A stretch of DNA of 11,792 nucleotides from Pseudomonadota bacterium (GCA_021815905.1 JAKAZP010000039.1:1-11792), one strand, 5' to 3'; shown: positions 1 to 7,379, counted from the stretch's first letter. Program-made: numbers and translations. Notes: generated by a model not told the origin, from the sequence alone.

Positions 1-767
1 TGGGGCGAGAGCTCCTTGGCGACGCCCGCCTTGCGCGCATAGCGCTTGATGATGTGCCAGAACGCCTGGCGCGTCATGCGGTCGCCGCGCCGGGTGGGGA
101 ATAGATAGTCGGTCTGCCGCTCGAGCAGGATCTCCCCGCGCGGGCCATGGGCGAACTCCTTGAGCCAGCGCACCGATTCTTCCCCGAGCGGGATCAGCCG
201 CTCCCGGTTGCCCTTGCCGAGGATGCGGATGACGCCCTGGTTGAGGTTCACCTGTCCGTGGCGCAGGTTCACGAGCTCCGACACCCGCAGCCCGGTCGCA
301 TAGAGCACCTCGAGCATGGTGCGGTCCCGGTTGCCGAGCGGATCGTTGACCGTCGGTGCGGCGAGCAGCGCCTCCACCTCTTCCTCGGTCAGCGATTTCG
401 GCAGCGACCGGCCGATTTTCGGCATCGCGATCTGCGCCGTTGGATCATCGTGGATCACGGCCTCCCGCAGCAGGTACCGGAAGAAGCGGCGGAAGCTCGA
501 GAGCTGGCGCGCGGTGGACCGCGGCCTCGCGCCCGCGTGTACCCGCCAGGCGATGAAGTCCTGCAGATCCGCGCGCGAGGTGCGCACGATCGGCACCTGG
601 CGCGCGGTGAGCCAGCGGGCGAGCGCCGTGAGGTCCGCCCGGTATGCCGCCAGCGTGTTGGCCGACAATCCGCGTTCCATCCAGACAGCGTCCAGAAACC
701 GCGACACCGCCGGGTCGGTGGACTCGGGGTGGGAAGGTATGGCTACTGCGGCAGAATGGTTCGACAA
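1..767 (-). CDS. xerD: Tyrosine recombinase XerD (3' part cut off by the window edge)
   Basis: Site-specific recombinase that, with XerC and under FtsK control, resolves chromosome dimers at dif. About 255 codons are visible, the last partial. The N-terminal SAM-like DNA-binding domain comes first: FLDAVWMERGLSANTL matches the E. coli XerD start closely. The catalytic domain follows, with ATGLRVSEL carrying the first catalytic Arg (about residue 161) and GKGNRERL carrying the beta-hairpin Lys (about 185). The spacing of 24 equals that of E. coli R148/K172. MTRQAFWHIIKRYA near the edge is XerD-like rather than XerC-like. The HxxR box, final His and nucleophilic Tyr lie outside the window. The start is uncertain, because no in-frame ATG exists upstream of residue 31. 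TTG at 767, preceded by GAGACGGGAAA, gives a 20-residue lead. GTG at 707 would leave only two residues before FLDAVW. I prefer TTG. The gene diverges from plsC. Confidence 0.93.
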   Translation of the reverse strand, partial: MSNHSAAVAIPSHPESTDPAVSRFLDAVWMERGLSANTLAAYRADLTALARWLTARQVPIVRTSRADLQDFIAWRVHAGARPRSTARQLSSFRRFFRYLLREAVIHDDPTAQIAMPKIGRSLPKSLTEEEVEALLAAPTVNDPLGNRDRTMLEVLYATGLRVSELVNLRHGQVNLNQGVIRILGKGNRERLIPLGEESVRWLKEFAHGPRGEILLERQTDYLFPTRRGDRMTRQAFWHIIKRYARKAGVAKELSP

Positions 768-960
768 TTTCCCGTCTCGCTTAACTGATCGGCGCCGCCC
801 GGCGCTCCTCGAGACCCGAGATCCGTGGGTCGCGGTCAAGGTAGCGACCGGAGTATGGTGATCGAGAAGGAGCGACCGACGTGATGACCTTCACATCTGT
901 GGCTGAGCATTAACATAAAGAGAAGCCGTTCACATTCCGCAGCCGGACGACGCGTGCCTC
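768..960. other. Divergent intergenic region between xerD and plsC
   Basis: 193 bases with no credible ORF. They must carry the promoters for xerD (leftward) and plsC (rightward). The stretch 883-935 is visibly more AT-rich than the surroundings, as expected for a promoter. I found no convincing terminator or repeat here. Confidence 0.6.
890..919 (+). promoter_or_regulatory. Weak candidate promoter for plsC
   Basis: TTCACA at 890-895 resembles a -35 box. It is followed either by TAACAT at 911-916 (spacer 15) or CATAAA at 914-919 (spacer 18). Neither pairing is ideal. This is simply the best sigma70-like match in the AT-richer part of the gap and would give a leader of about 40 bases. Confidence 0.25.
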
Positions 961-1788
961 ATGCCCCAGCGTGGCGAGAAATCCCCCTTCACCCGCAAGC
1001 TCATCCTTGCGCCGGCGCGCGCGCTCTACGCGCTCTATGCCGGGGCGGTCTTTCTCCTGCTCGGTCTGTGCGCGCTGCTCTCGGCGCTGGTGCTGCCCGG
1101 GGTGCGCCGCCGCCGCGCCGCGGCGCGCGCGTTCTCGCGGCTGTTCCTTGGGCTCGCCGGCATGCCGCTCGCCGTCCGCGGGCTCGAGAGGCTGCCGAAA
1201 GGCCAATGCGTGGTGGTCGCCAACCACGCGAGCTACCTGGACGGACTGGTCTTCAGCGCCGCGCTGCCCGCGCGCTTCGGTTTCGTGATCAAGCGCGAGA
1301 TGGCCGGTGTGCCGCTCGCGGGTCTGTTCCTGCGCCGGATCGGCTCGGAGTTCGTCGAGCGTTTCGACCGCCGCCGGGGCGCCTCCGATGCTCGCCGGGT
1401 GCTGCGCAATGCCGGCAACGGACACTCCCTCGTGTTCTTTCCGGAGGGCACCTTCACGCGCACCCCCGGACTGCTGAAGTTCCACACCGGCGCCTTCGTG
1501 ACGGCGGCGCGCGCGGGCTGCCCGGTCGTGCCCGCGGTGGTGCGCGGGACCCGCTCGGCGCTATCGCCTCGCGGCGAGCTGCCGCGCCCCGGAAGGATCG
1601 AGGTGCGGATCCTCGAGCCGATCGAGTCCGGGTCCGCAGCTCAGGAGGACTCGGCGCTCGCCCTGCGCGATCGAGCGCGCCAGGCCATCCTGCATGCGCT
1701 CGCGGAGCCGGACCTCACATGTTCCGCCGATAGCGCCCACCCACCTCGTACAGAGCGTGCGAAATCTGCCCGAGCGAGCAGGTCTTGA
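961..1788 (+). CDS. 1-acyl-sn-glycerol-3-phosphate acyltransferase (PlsC/LPLAT family)
   Basis: Inner-membrane acyltransferase expected to move an acyl chain from acyl-ACP or acyl-CoA onto lysophosphatidic acid, giving phosphatidic acid. It has 275 residues. A hydrophobic helix at about 21-45 should anchor it. The catalytic HX4D motif is NHASYLD (His89, Asp94). FVERFDRRRG (131-140) is the second block, FPEGTF (160-165) the third, and the VVPAVVRGTRSAL region (189-201) the fourth. ATG 961 is the only start: an in-frame TAA sits at 916 and no other start codon lies between. The ribosome site is poor. The last 24 or so residues (252-275) are low-complexity and Arg/Ser-rich, and are read from the strand opposite the end of icmF. 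They are probably a non-functional tail. An OlsA-type lyso-ornithine-lipid acyltransferase is possible, since these paralogues cannot be told apart by motif alone. Confidence 0.9.
   Translation: MPQRGEKSPFTRKLILAPARALYALYAGAVFLLLGLCALLSALVLPGVRRRRAAARAFSRLFLGLAGMPLAVRGLERLPKGQCVVVANHASYLDGLVFSAALPARFGFVIKREMAGVPLAGLFLRRIGSEFVERFDRRRGASDARRVLRNAGNGHSLVFFPEGTFTRTPGLLKFHTGAFVTAARAGCPVVPAVVRGTRSALSPRGELPRPGRIEVRILEPIESGSAAQEDSALALRDRARQAILHALAEPDLTCSADSAHPPRTERAKSARASRS
1715..1788. other. Tail-to-tail coding overlap of plsC and icmF
   Basis: The plsC stop codon (TGA, 1786-1788, plus) lies inside icmF, and the icmF stop (TGA, 1717-1715, minus) lies inside plsC. This gives a 74-base convergent overlap with no room for a conventional terminator between the genes. 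The icmF side is the constrained one, because it encodes the family-typical C-terminus EVGGRYRRNM. Confidence 0.85.
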
Positions 1789-4700
1789 CCGATTCCATGA
1801 GCTGAGCGAATACGTTCCCCGAGGCGCAGGCCTCGGCCTGCAGCCGCTCGAGCGCCGCGGGAGCGCGCGCGGCATTGCGCTCCTGGAAGGCGCGCACCGC
1901 CGCCACCTGATCCTGCTTCTCCTGCTCGCTCGAGCGGATGAGCGCGGCGCTCGCGTGCTCGGTCACGCCGTCGGTCTTCGAGAGGAAGGTGTTGATGCCG
2001 ACGATGGGCAGCGTTCCATCGTGCTTCTTCGTCTCGTAGTAGAGCGACTCCTCCTGGATCTTGCCCCGTTGATACATGGTTTCCATGGCCCCGAGAACGC
2101 CCCCGCGCTCGGAAATCGCCTCGAACTCCCTGTACACCGCCTCCTCGACCAGATCCGTCAGGTGCTCGAGCGCGAAGGAGCCCTGCCAGGGGTTCTGGGT
2201 CTTGTTGAGTCCGAGCTCCCGATTGATGATGAGCTGGATCGCCACCGCGCGCCGCACGCTCTCCTCGGTGGGCGTGGTGAGAGCCTCGTCGTAGGCGTTC
2301 GTGTGCAGGCTGTTGCAGCTGTCGAGCAGCGCATAAAGCGCCTGGAGCGTCGTGCGGATGTCGTTGAAGGAGATCTCGCGCGCGTGCAGGCTCCGGCCCG
2401 AGGTCTGCACGTGATATTTCAGCATCTGACTGCGCGAGGAGCCGCGGTAGCGCTCCCGCATCGCCCGCGCCCAGATGCGCCGCGCGACCCGACCGATGAC
2501 CGCGTACTCCGGGTCCATTCCGTTCGAGAAGAAGAACGACAGGTTGGGCGCGAAGTCATCGATGCTCATGCCGCGGGCGAGGTAGTACTCGACGATGGTG
2601 AAGCCGTTCGCGAGCGTGAAGGCGAGCTGCGTGACGGGGTTCGCTCCGGCCTCGGCGATGTGATAGCCGGAGATCGACACGGAATAGAAATTCCGCACCG
2701 ACTGGTCGATGAAGAACTGCTGCATGTCCCCCATCATCCGCAGCGCGAACTCCGTCGAGAAGATGCAGGTGTTCTGCGCCTGGTCCTCCTTCAGGATGTC
2801 CGCCTGCACCGTGCCCCGTACCGCGCGCAGCGTCTCGGCCCGGATGCGCTCGTAGCGCTCGGGCGGCAGCAGCTGATCGCCCGTCACCCCGAGCAGGGCG
2901 AGCCCGGAGCCGTCGTGACCGGGCGGCAGATCGCCCCGGTAGGCGGGCGGGGCGGTGCCGCGCTCGGCCGCCGCGCGATGCAGCTCCGCGATGCGCCGCT
3001 CGGCCTCGGGCCAGCGGCCTTCCGCGCGCAGGTGGCGCTCGACGCGCTGATCGATCGCGGTGTTCATGAACATCGCGAGGATCATCGGCGCGGGGCCGTT
3101 GATGGTCATCGACACCGAGGTCGACGGCTGCGTGAGATCGAAGCCGGAATAGAGCTTCTTCATGTCATCGAGCGTCGCCACCGAGACCCCGGAGTTGCCC
3201 GTGCGGCCGTAGATGTCGGGCCGGGTGTCGGGGTCTTCGCCGTACAGGGTGGTCGAGTCGAAGGCGGTCGACAGCCGCACCGCGCTCGCGCCCTGCGCGA
3301 GGTAATGGAACCGGCGGTTGGTTCGTTCCGGAGCGCCTTCCCCGGCGAACATGCGCGTCGGATCTTCCTGCTCGCGCCGGTACGGATACACGCCGCCGGT
3401 GTAGGGATAGAATCCGGGCAGATTCTCCGTGCCGAGGAAGTGCAGCAGCTCGCCCCAGTCCTTGAGCCGCGGCAGGGCGATCTTCGGCACGAGCTGTCGC
3501 GACAGCGTCTCGGTGTAGTTCTCTCCCGTCACCTCGCGATCGCGCACACGGTAGGAATACGTCGCCTCGCTCGCCGAGCGGGCGCGCCCGGGCCAGGCCC
3601 TGAGCTCCTCGAGCCCCTCGGCGCCGATCTGATCGAGCGCGCGGTTGTAGGCGCCGCGCAGCGCGCGCCGCGTCGCATCCGCCGCCCCCTCGAGCAGCGC
3701 TTCGGCGCCGAAGCGCTCGAGCGGCGCCGGCAACGCCTCGTCGTCGAGCGCCTTCAGCGCTTCGTACAGGCCGAAGGCGCGCCGCGCGGCTTCGGTCTGC
3801 CGCTCGAGCCGGCGGCGAGCCTCGCGGCCGGCGTCGGCGATCTCGGCGAGATAGCGCACGCGCGGCCCGGGAATGAGGGGCTCGCGCGCGGCGAGCTCCG
3901 TCGGACCGGGGTCGGCCACCTCCCACGAGGCGCCTCCGAGCCCTTTCTGCGCGAGACCGCGGCAGAGAGCGGCGAACAGCCGGTTCACCCCGGGATCATT
4001 GAAACGGCTCGCGATCGTCGGGAACACGGGCAGCTCCGCCTCGGCGATGCGCGCGCTCGCGGGATGATTGCGCCGCCACTGCTTGCGCACGTCGCGCAGA
4101 CTGTCGAGCGCGCCGCGCTTGTCGCTCTTGTTGAGCACGACCATGTCGGCGTAGTCGATCATGTCGATCTTCTCGAGCTGGCTCGCCGCGCCGTACTCGC
4201 CCGTCATGACATAGAGCGACAGATCCACCAGGTCGACGATCTCGGAATCCGCCTGGCCGGTGCCCGCGGTCTCGACGATGGTCAGATCGAAGCCCGCCGC
4301 CTGATAGAGTCGGATGACTTCGGCGAGCACGGCCGAGGTCGCCCGATGCTGCCGTCGCGTGGCCAGCGAGCGCATGAACAGCGTGCCGGACCCGAGGCTG
4401 TTCATGCGGATGCGGTCCCCGAGCAGCGCGCCGCCGCTCCTGCGGCGGGTCGGATCCATGGCGATGACGCCGATCTGGCGCTCCGGAAACTGCCTGACGA
4501 GCCGCGCGAGCAGCTCGTCCGTCAGGCTCGACTTGCCGGCTCCGCCGCTGCCGGTGATCCCCACGACCGGGGAGCGCTGGCGCGAGCGCGAGATCAGGCG
4601 TCGGATCTGCTCGGCCTGGGACTCCCCCGGGGCCTCGTTCTCGAGCGCGGTGATGGTGCGCGCAATCTGCGCGTGATCGCGCGCGTTGAGCGGGCGGGGC

Positions 4701-5197
4701 TCGTACGCCGGCTTCGCCGCCGCGCGCACCCTGCGCAAGACGTCCTCGATCATGCCGTCGAGGCCGAGCCGGCGCCCGTCCTCGGGCGTGTAGATGCGCT
4801 CCACGCCGTAGCGCTCGAGCGCTTCGATCTCCTGCGGGGCGATCGTTCCGCCCCCGCCGACGATCACCCTGATGTGCCCGCACCCGAGCTCGCGCAGCAT
4901 GTCCACCATGTAGGCGAAGTACTCGTTGTGACCGCCCTGGTAGGAGCTCACCGCGATCGCGTCCGCGTCCTCCTGGATCGCCGCGCGCACGATCTCGGAC
5001 ACGCTGCGGTTGTGCCCGAGGTGCACGACTTCCGCGCCGTGAGCCTGCAGCAGGCGCCGTATCATGTTGATCGCCGCATCGTGACCGTCGAAGAGCGAGG
5101 CGGCGGAGACGAACCTCAGCGGCCGCTCGGCGGGCAGGGGATTCGCGGCCTCGGATCCGGCCGCGGTGCGGGCGAGAGACAGGGGATCGGGTGCCAT
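1715..5197 (-). CDS. icmF: Fused isobutyryl-CoA mutase IcmF (B12 domain, G-protein chaperone, mutase)
   Basis: Adenosylcobalamin-dependent enzyme that interconverts isobutyryl-CoA and n-butyryl-CoA; some relatives also interconvert pivalyl-CoA and isovaleryl-CoA. Domain order over 1160 residues: a B12-binding Rossmann domain (about 27-160) with DGHDAA (37-42), whose His39 should ligate cobalt; it has Ala where DxHxxG has Gly, as I recall for IcmF proteins; then SSYQGGH and VGGGG. A MeaB/ArgK-like GTPase (about 205-410) has P-loop GSGGAGKSS (216-224), ETAGTGQ (309-315) and NKSD (356-359). A linker leads to the mutase barrel (about 560-1160). RMFAGE puts Phe617 at the Tyr89 position of P. shermanii methylmalonyl-CoA mutase, and AQNTCIF puts Gln808 at Arg207. 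Both are the isobutyryl-CoA mutase residues. SISGYH (841-846) and the end VGGRYRRNM are family hallmarks. The start is ATG at 5197, with a weak upstream GCGAG. The gene diverges from tetR and overlaps plsC at its 3' end. Confidence 0.95.
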   Translation of the reverse strand: MAPDPLSLARTAAGSEAANPLPAERPLRFVSAASLFDGHDAAINMIRRLLQAHGAEVVHLGHNRSVSEIVRAAIQEDADAIAVSSYQGGHNEYFAYMVDMLRELGCGHIRVIVGGGGTIAPQEIEALERYGVERIYTPEDGRRLGLDGMIEDVLRRVRAAAKPAYEPRPLNARDHAQIARTITALENEAPGESQAEQIRRLISRSRQRSPVVGITGSGGAGKSSLTDELLARLVRQFPERQIGVIAMDPTRRRSGGALLGDRIRMNSLGSGTLFMRSLATRRQHRATSAVLAEVIRLYQAAGFDLTIVETAGTGQADSEIVDLVDLSLYVMTGEYGAASQLEKIDMIDYADMVVLNKSDKRGALDSLRDVRKQWRRNHPASARIAEAELPVFPTIASRFNDPGVNRLFAALCRGLAQKGLGGASWEVADPGPTELAAREPLIPGPRVRYLAEIADAGREARRRLERQTEAARRAFGLYEALKALDDEALPAPLERFGAEALLEGAADATRRALRGAYNRALDQIGAEGLEELRAWPGRARSASEATYSYRVRDREVTGENYTETLSRQLVPKIALPRLKDWGELLHFLGTENLPGFYPYTGGVYPYRREQEDPTRMFAGEGAPERTNRRFHYLAQGASAVRLSTAFDSTTLYGEDPDTRPDIYGRTGNSGVSVATLDDMKKLYSGFDLTQPSTSVSMTINGPAPMILAMFMNTAIDQRVERHLRAEGRWPEAERRIAELHRAAAERGTAPPAYRGDLPPGHDGSGLALLGVTGDQLLPPERYERIRAETLRAVRGTVQADILKEDQAQNTCIFSTEFALRMMGDMQQFFIDQSVRNFYSVSISGYHIAEAGANPVTQLAFTLANGFTIVEYYLARGMSIDDFAPNLSFFFSNGMDPEYAVIGRVARRIWARAMRERYRGSSRSQMLKYHVQTSGRSLHAREISFNDIRTTLQALYALLDSCNSLHTNAYDEALTTPTEESVRRAVAIQLIINRELGLNKTQNPWQGSFALEHLTDLVEEAVYREFEAISERGGVLGAMETMYQRGKIQEESLYYETKKHDGTLPIVGINTFLSKTDGVTEHASAALIRSSEQEKQDQVAAVRAFQERNAARAPAALERLQAEACASGNVFAQLMESVKTCSLGQISHALYEVGGRYRRNM

Positions 5198-5237
5198 GTG
5201 CGGCTCGCTGGAGGTTCGGCTGGAAATGCTTTACGCG

Positions 5238-5256
5238 CCAGTAGAATGGCTACCGG
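5238..5256. promoter_or_regulatory. Candidate operator: inverted repeat CCAGTAG-N5-CTACCGG
   Basis: Seven-base arms (5238-5244 and 5250-5256) around AATGG, with one mismatch. A partial second copy overlaps it: CCAGTATGG at 5257-5265 repeats CCAGTAGAATGG with a three-base deletion. The repeat covers the predicted icmF transcription start (about 5252), which is where a repressor would act. A 19-base dyad is a size TetR-family dimers often use. Assignment to the adjacent TetR protein is inference. Confidence 0.45.
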
Positions 5257-5258
5257 CC

Positions 5259-5287
5259 AGTATGGTCCTCGGCCGCCCGGCGGTCAA
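5259..5287 (-). promoter_or_regulatory. Candidate sigma70 promoter of icmF
   Basis: Read on the minus strand, TTGACC (5287-5282) matches the -35 consensus in five of six bases. CATACT (5264-5259) matches the -10 in four of six, and the spacer is exactly 17. The predicted start is near 5252, leaving a leader of about 55 bases to the ATG at 5197. Confidence 0.5.
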
Positions 5288-5301
5288 CGAGGCGGCGCAG
5301 C

Positions 5302-5319
5302 CGCCCGCGGCGGCGGGCG
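5302..5319. repeat. GC-rich perfect hairpin, 7-bp stem and 4-base loop
   Basis: CGCCCGC, then GGCG, then GCGGGCG. There is no T-run on either side, so it is not a typical intrinsic terminator. It lies upstream of the icmF promoter and upstream of the weak -10 box for tetR. In DNA this GC-rich it could be chance. Confidence 0.3.
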
Positions 5320-5361
5320 CGGCGCGCGGCAGCGAGATGCGCGCGCGGGACGTCCTGACGC

Positions 5362-5367
5362 TATACT
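5362..5367 (+). promoter_or_regulatory. Weak candidate -10 box (TATACT) for the tetR operon
   Basis: TATACT matches the -10 consensus in five of six bases and would start transcription about 35 bases before the tetR ATG. No -35 match is present at 16-18 bases upstream, so an activator or a different promoter would be needed. TAGAAT at 5242-5247, inside the inverted repeat, is an alternative -10 box, with a long leader. Confidence 0.28.
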
Positions 5368-5409
5368 TTACCGGTCGGGTCCGCGCAGGGCCCTCGAGCG
5401 AACCCCCAC

Positions 5410-6129
5410 ATGCGCAACACCCGCCGCAGAGCAGCGCCCCCGGCCGACGGGGCTTCACCGGCCTCGCCATGGCGGGCGAGCCGCGAGCGTCTGCGTGACC
5501 GTGAGATCAAGCGCGAGGCGGTGATCCGAGCCGCCGCGCGCGCCTTCAACCGCAAGGGCTATCACAACACCTCGCTCGATGACATCGCCGCCGTGCTCGA
5601 GGTGACGAAGCCCACGGTCTATTATTACGTCTCCAACAAGGAGCAGCTGCTGTTCGAATGCTTCGTCGCCGGCATCGAGCAGATCCGCGGCGCCTTTCGC
5701 GAGGCGCGCCGGCTCGAGGCTCCGGCCCGCGAGCGCCTGAAGGCGGTGCTGCGCCACTACGGCGCGGCGATCGCCTCGGAATTCGGCTGGTGCATGGTGC
5801 GCGCCGAGGATCAGGACTTGTCCCCCGACATGAGCGCTCACATCAAGGCCCTGAAGTCGGAGATCGACCAGGGGATCCGGCGGCTGCTGCGCGAGGGAAT
5901 TCAGGACGGCTCGATTCATCCCTGCGATCCGAAGATGACCGCCTTCGCCCTCGCCGGCGCGCTCAACTGGATCGCCCACTGGTACCGGGAGGACCAGTCG
6001 ATGACCGGCGAGCAGATCGCCGAGGCGTTCATCGCCGTGTTCGAATGCGGGCTCAGTCCCCGCCCGAGCGCCGCTGCGCGGGCCGCCCCGCGGCGGCGCC
6101 GCGCGCGCGGAGCGCCGCGCGCCGCCTGA
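5410..6129 (+). CDS. TetR/AcrR-family transcriptional regulator
   Basis: Dimeric DNA-binding regulator, probably ligand-controlled, of 239 residues. The N-terminal helix-turn-helix is clear: IRAAARAFNRKGYHNTSLDD (39-58), then IAAVLEVTKPTVYYYVSNKEQ ending at 79, the typical recognition helix. The C-terminal ligand domain includes ALAGALNWIAHWYR (180-193). That pattern recalls TetR proteins of acyl-CoA and steroid catabolism, though this is resemblance by eye only. Oddities: about 30 residues rich in Arg, Ala and Pro precede the domain, more than usual, and an Arg-rich tail (about 217-239) follows it. No later in-frame ATG exists before the helix-turn-helix, so I keep ATG 5410 with modest confidence; its ribosome site (GAGCGA) is weak. 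It heads the plus-strand gene run and faces icmF, so it is the likely regulator of both. The ligand is unknown; a short acyl-CoA is a reasonable guess. Confidence 0.9.
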   Translation: MRNTRRRAAPPADGASPASPWRASRERLRDREIKREAVIRAAARAFNRKGYHNTSLDDIAAVLEVTKPTVYYYVSNKEQLLFECFVAGIEQIRGAFREARRLEAPARERLKAVLRHYGAAIASEFGWCMVRAEDQDLSPDMSAHIKALKSEIDQGIRRLLREGIQDGSIHPCDPKMTAFALAGALNWIAHWYREDQSMTGEQIAEAFIAVFECGLSPRPSAAARAAPRRRRARGAPRAA

Positions 6130-6162
6130 GTCGCCTCCCCGGCAGCAACCGCAGATCGCATC

Positions 6163-6166
6163 GAGG
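6163..6166 (+). promoter_or_regulatory. Ribosome binding site of the thiolase
   Basis: GAGG with six bases to ATG 6173. It supports this start over the in-frame alternatives and is clearly better than the sites of tetR and icmF. Confidence 0.6.
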
Positions 6167-6172
6167 TCCAGC

Positions 6173-7357
6173 ATGTCCCAACCCGAAGTCGTCGTACTCT
6201 CAGCGAAACGCACCCCGATCGGCGCTTTCCAGGGGGTCCTCGCGCCCCTCACCGCCCCGCAGCTCGGCAGCGCCGCGGCCCGGGCCGCGATCGAGAGCGC
6301 GGGCGTTGCCGCGGCCGACGTGCAGGAGGTGATCTTCGGCTGTGTGCTGTCGGCGGGCCTCGGACAGGCGCCGGCGCGCCAGGCGGGGATCGGGGCCGGG
6401 ATACCGCTGGCCGTGCCCGCGACCACCGTCAACAAGATGTGCGGCTCGGGGCTCAAGGCCGTGATGCTCGCCGCCGACCAGATCCGCGCCGGCAGCGCCG
6501 CAATCGTGCTCGCCGGCGGGCTCGAGTCGATGACCAACGCGCCGTACCTGCTGCCGAAGGCGCGGGGCGGCTATCGCATGGGTCACGGCGAGGTGCTCGA
6601 CCACATGTTCTACGACGGCCTGCAGAGCCCCTTCGACGGCAAGCTGATGGGCTGTTTCGCCGACGCGACCGCGCGCAGGTACGAATTCACCCGCGAGACG
6701 CAGGATGCGTTCGCCGCCGAATCGGTGCGCCGCGCGATGCGCGCGGTCGAATCGGGGCACTTCGACGCCGAGGTGACCCCGGTTACGGTCAAGACGCGCA
6801 AGGGCGAGGTCGTGGTGGCGCGGGATGAGACCCCCGGCACCTGCGACGTGAGCCGCATCCCCACCCTCAAGCCGGCCTTCGGCAAGGACGGCACGGTCAC
6901 GGCCGCGAGCGCCTCCTCGATCGCGGATGGCGCGGCGGCGCTCGTGCTCGCAAGCGACGCCGCCGCGGCCGCGAAGGGCTCGAAACCCATCGCCCGCGTC
7001 CTCGCTTACTCGAGCCACGCCCAGGAGCCGGAGTGGTTCACCACCGCACCGGTGGGCGCGATCCGCAAGCTCCTCGCGCAGCTTTCCTGGAGGCCGCACG
7101 ACGCCGACCTCTACGAGATCAACGAGGCGTTCGCGGCGGTCACCCTGGCGGCGATGCGCGAGCTCGACATCGATCACGCCCGTGTCAACGTCGAAGGCGG
7201 CGCCTGCGCTCTGGGGCATCCGATCGGGGCGACGGGCGCGCGCATTCTCACCACCCTGCTGCACTCGCTGCGCCGCCGTGGCGGCAGGCGCGGCATCGCG
7301 AGCCTCTGCATCGGCGGGGGCGAGGCGGTGGCGGTAGCGGTCGAGCTTATCGGTTAG
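6173..7357 (+). CDS. Acetyl-CoA C-acetyltransferase (thiolase)
   Basis: Cytosolic thiolase of 394 residues, the usual tetrameric thiolase size. It should cleave a 3-ketoacyl-CoA such as acetoacetyl-CoA or 2-methylacetoacetyl-CoA with CoA, releasing acetyl-CoA. Catalytic residues are all present: nucleophile Cys90 in NKMCGSG, NEAF (317-320), His349 in [13 protein letters not shown], and Cys379 in CIGGGE. The covering loop reads [12 protein letters not shown] (159-170), with Asp where biosynthetic thiolases usually have [13 protein letters not shown] replaces the common NGGAIALGHP. These are variations, not losses, and may tune substrate choice; the substrate cannot be fixed by reading alone. 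It begins 43 bases after tetR, with a good ribosome site, and is followed 26 bases on by the dehydrogenase that would make its substrate. Co-transcription is likely. Confidence 0.93.
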   Translation: MSQPEVVVLSAKRTPIGAFQGVLAPLTAPQLGSAAARAAIESAGVAAADVQEVIFGCVLSAGLGQAPARQAGIGAGIPLAVPATTVNKMCGSGLKAVMLAADQIRAGSAAIVLAGGLESMTNAPYLLPKARGGYRMGHGEVLDHMFYDGLQSPFDGKLMGCFADATARRYEFTRETQDAFAAESVRRAMRAVESGHFDAEVTPVTVKTRKGEVVVARDETPGTCDVSRIPTLKPAFGKDGTVTAASASSIADGAAALVLASDAAAAAKGSKPIARVLAYSSHAQEPEWFTTAPVGAIRKLLAQLSWRPHDADLYEINEAFAAVTLAAMRELDIDHARVNVEGGACALGHPIGATGARILTTLLHSLRRRGGRRGIASLCIGGGEAVAVAVELIG

Positions 7358-7371
7358 ACTGCCGCACTCCC

Positions 7372-7379
7372 GAGGGGGA
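7372..7379 (+). promoter_or_regulatory. Ribosome binding site of the SDR
   Basis: GAGGGGGA lies four bases before ATG 7384. It fixes the start there, although the frame stays open back to 7033 inside the thiolase gene. Confidence 0.7.

Larger units (their letters stand above)
5198..5409. other. Divergent control region between icmF and the tetR-led operon
   Basis: 212 bases with no convincing gene. It holds, from left to right, the icmF leader, an inverted repeat, a good leftward promoter, a GC-rich hairpin and a weak rightward -10 box. Short ORFs here are high-GC read-through. Confidence 0.8.

Noticed and set aside
1..767. xerD as the integrase of a mobile element
   Set aside because: The sequence is that of the housekeeping XerD, not a phage or island integrase. 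No tRNA, attachment repeat or cargo gene lies beside it.
147..861. Plus-strand open frames of 213 and 181 residues
   Set aside because: Both run antisense to xerD, whose protein matches XerD nearly residue for residue. They have no domain of their own.
5302..5319. The GC-rich hairpin as an intrinsic terminator
   Set aside because: No T-run follows on either strand, and it sits in a divergent promoter region where no transcript should end.
1694..5524. A 1276-residue open frame on the plus strand, longer than any other in the window
   Set aside because: It is antisense to icmF almost throughout. The translation is rich in Arg, His, Leu, Gly and Ala with no recognisable motif, whereas the minus strand gives a complete, motif-perfect IcmF. 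Codon bias at high GC keeps the opposite frame open.
5455..6537. A 360-residue minus-strand open frame across tetR and the thiolase start
   Set aside because: It crosses two well-supported plus-strand genes and resembles no family.
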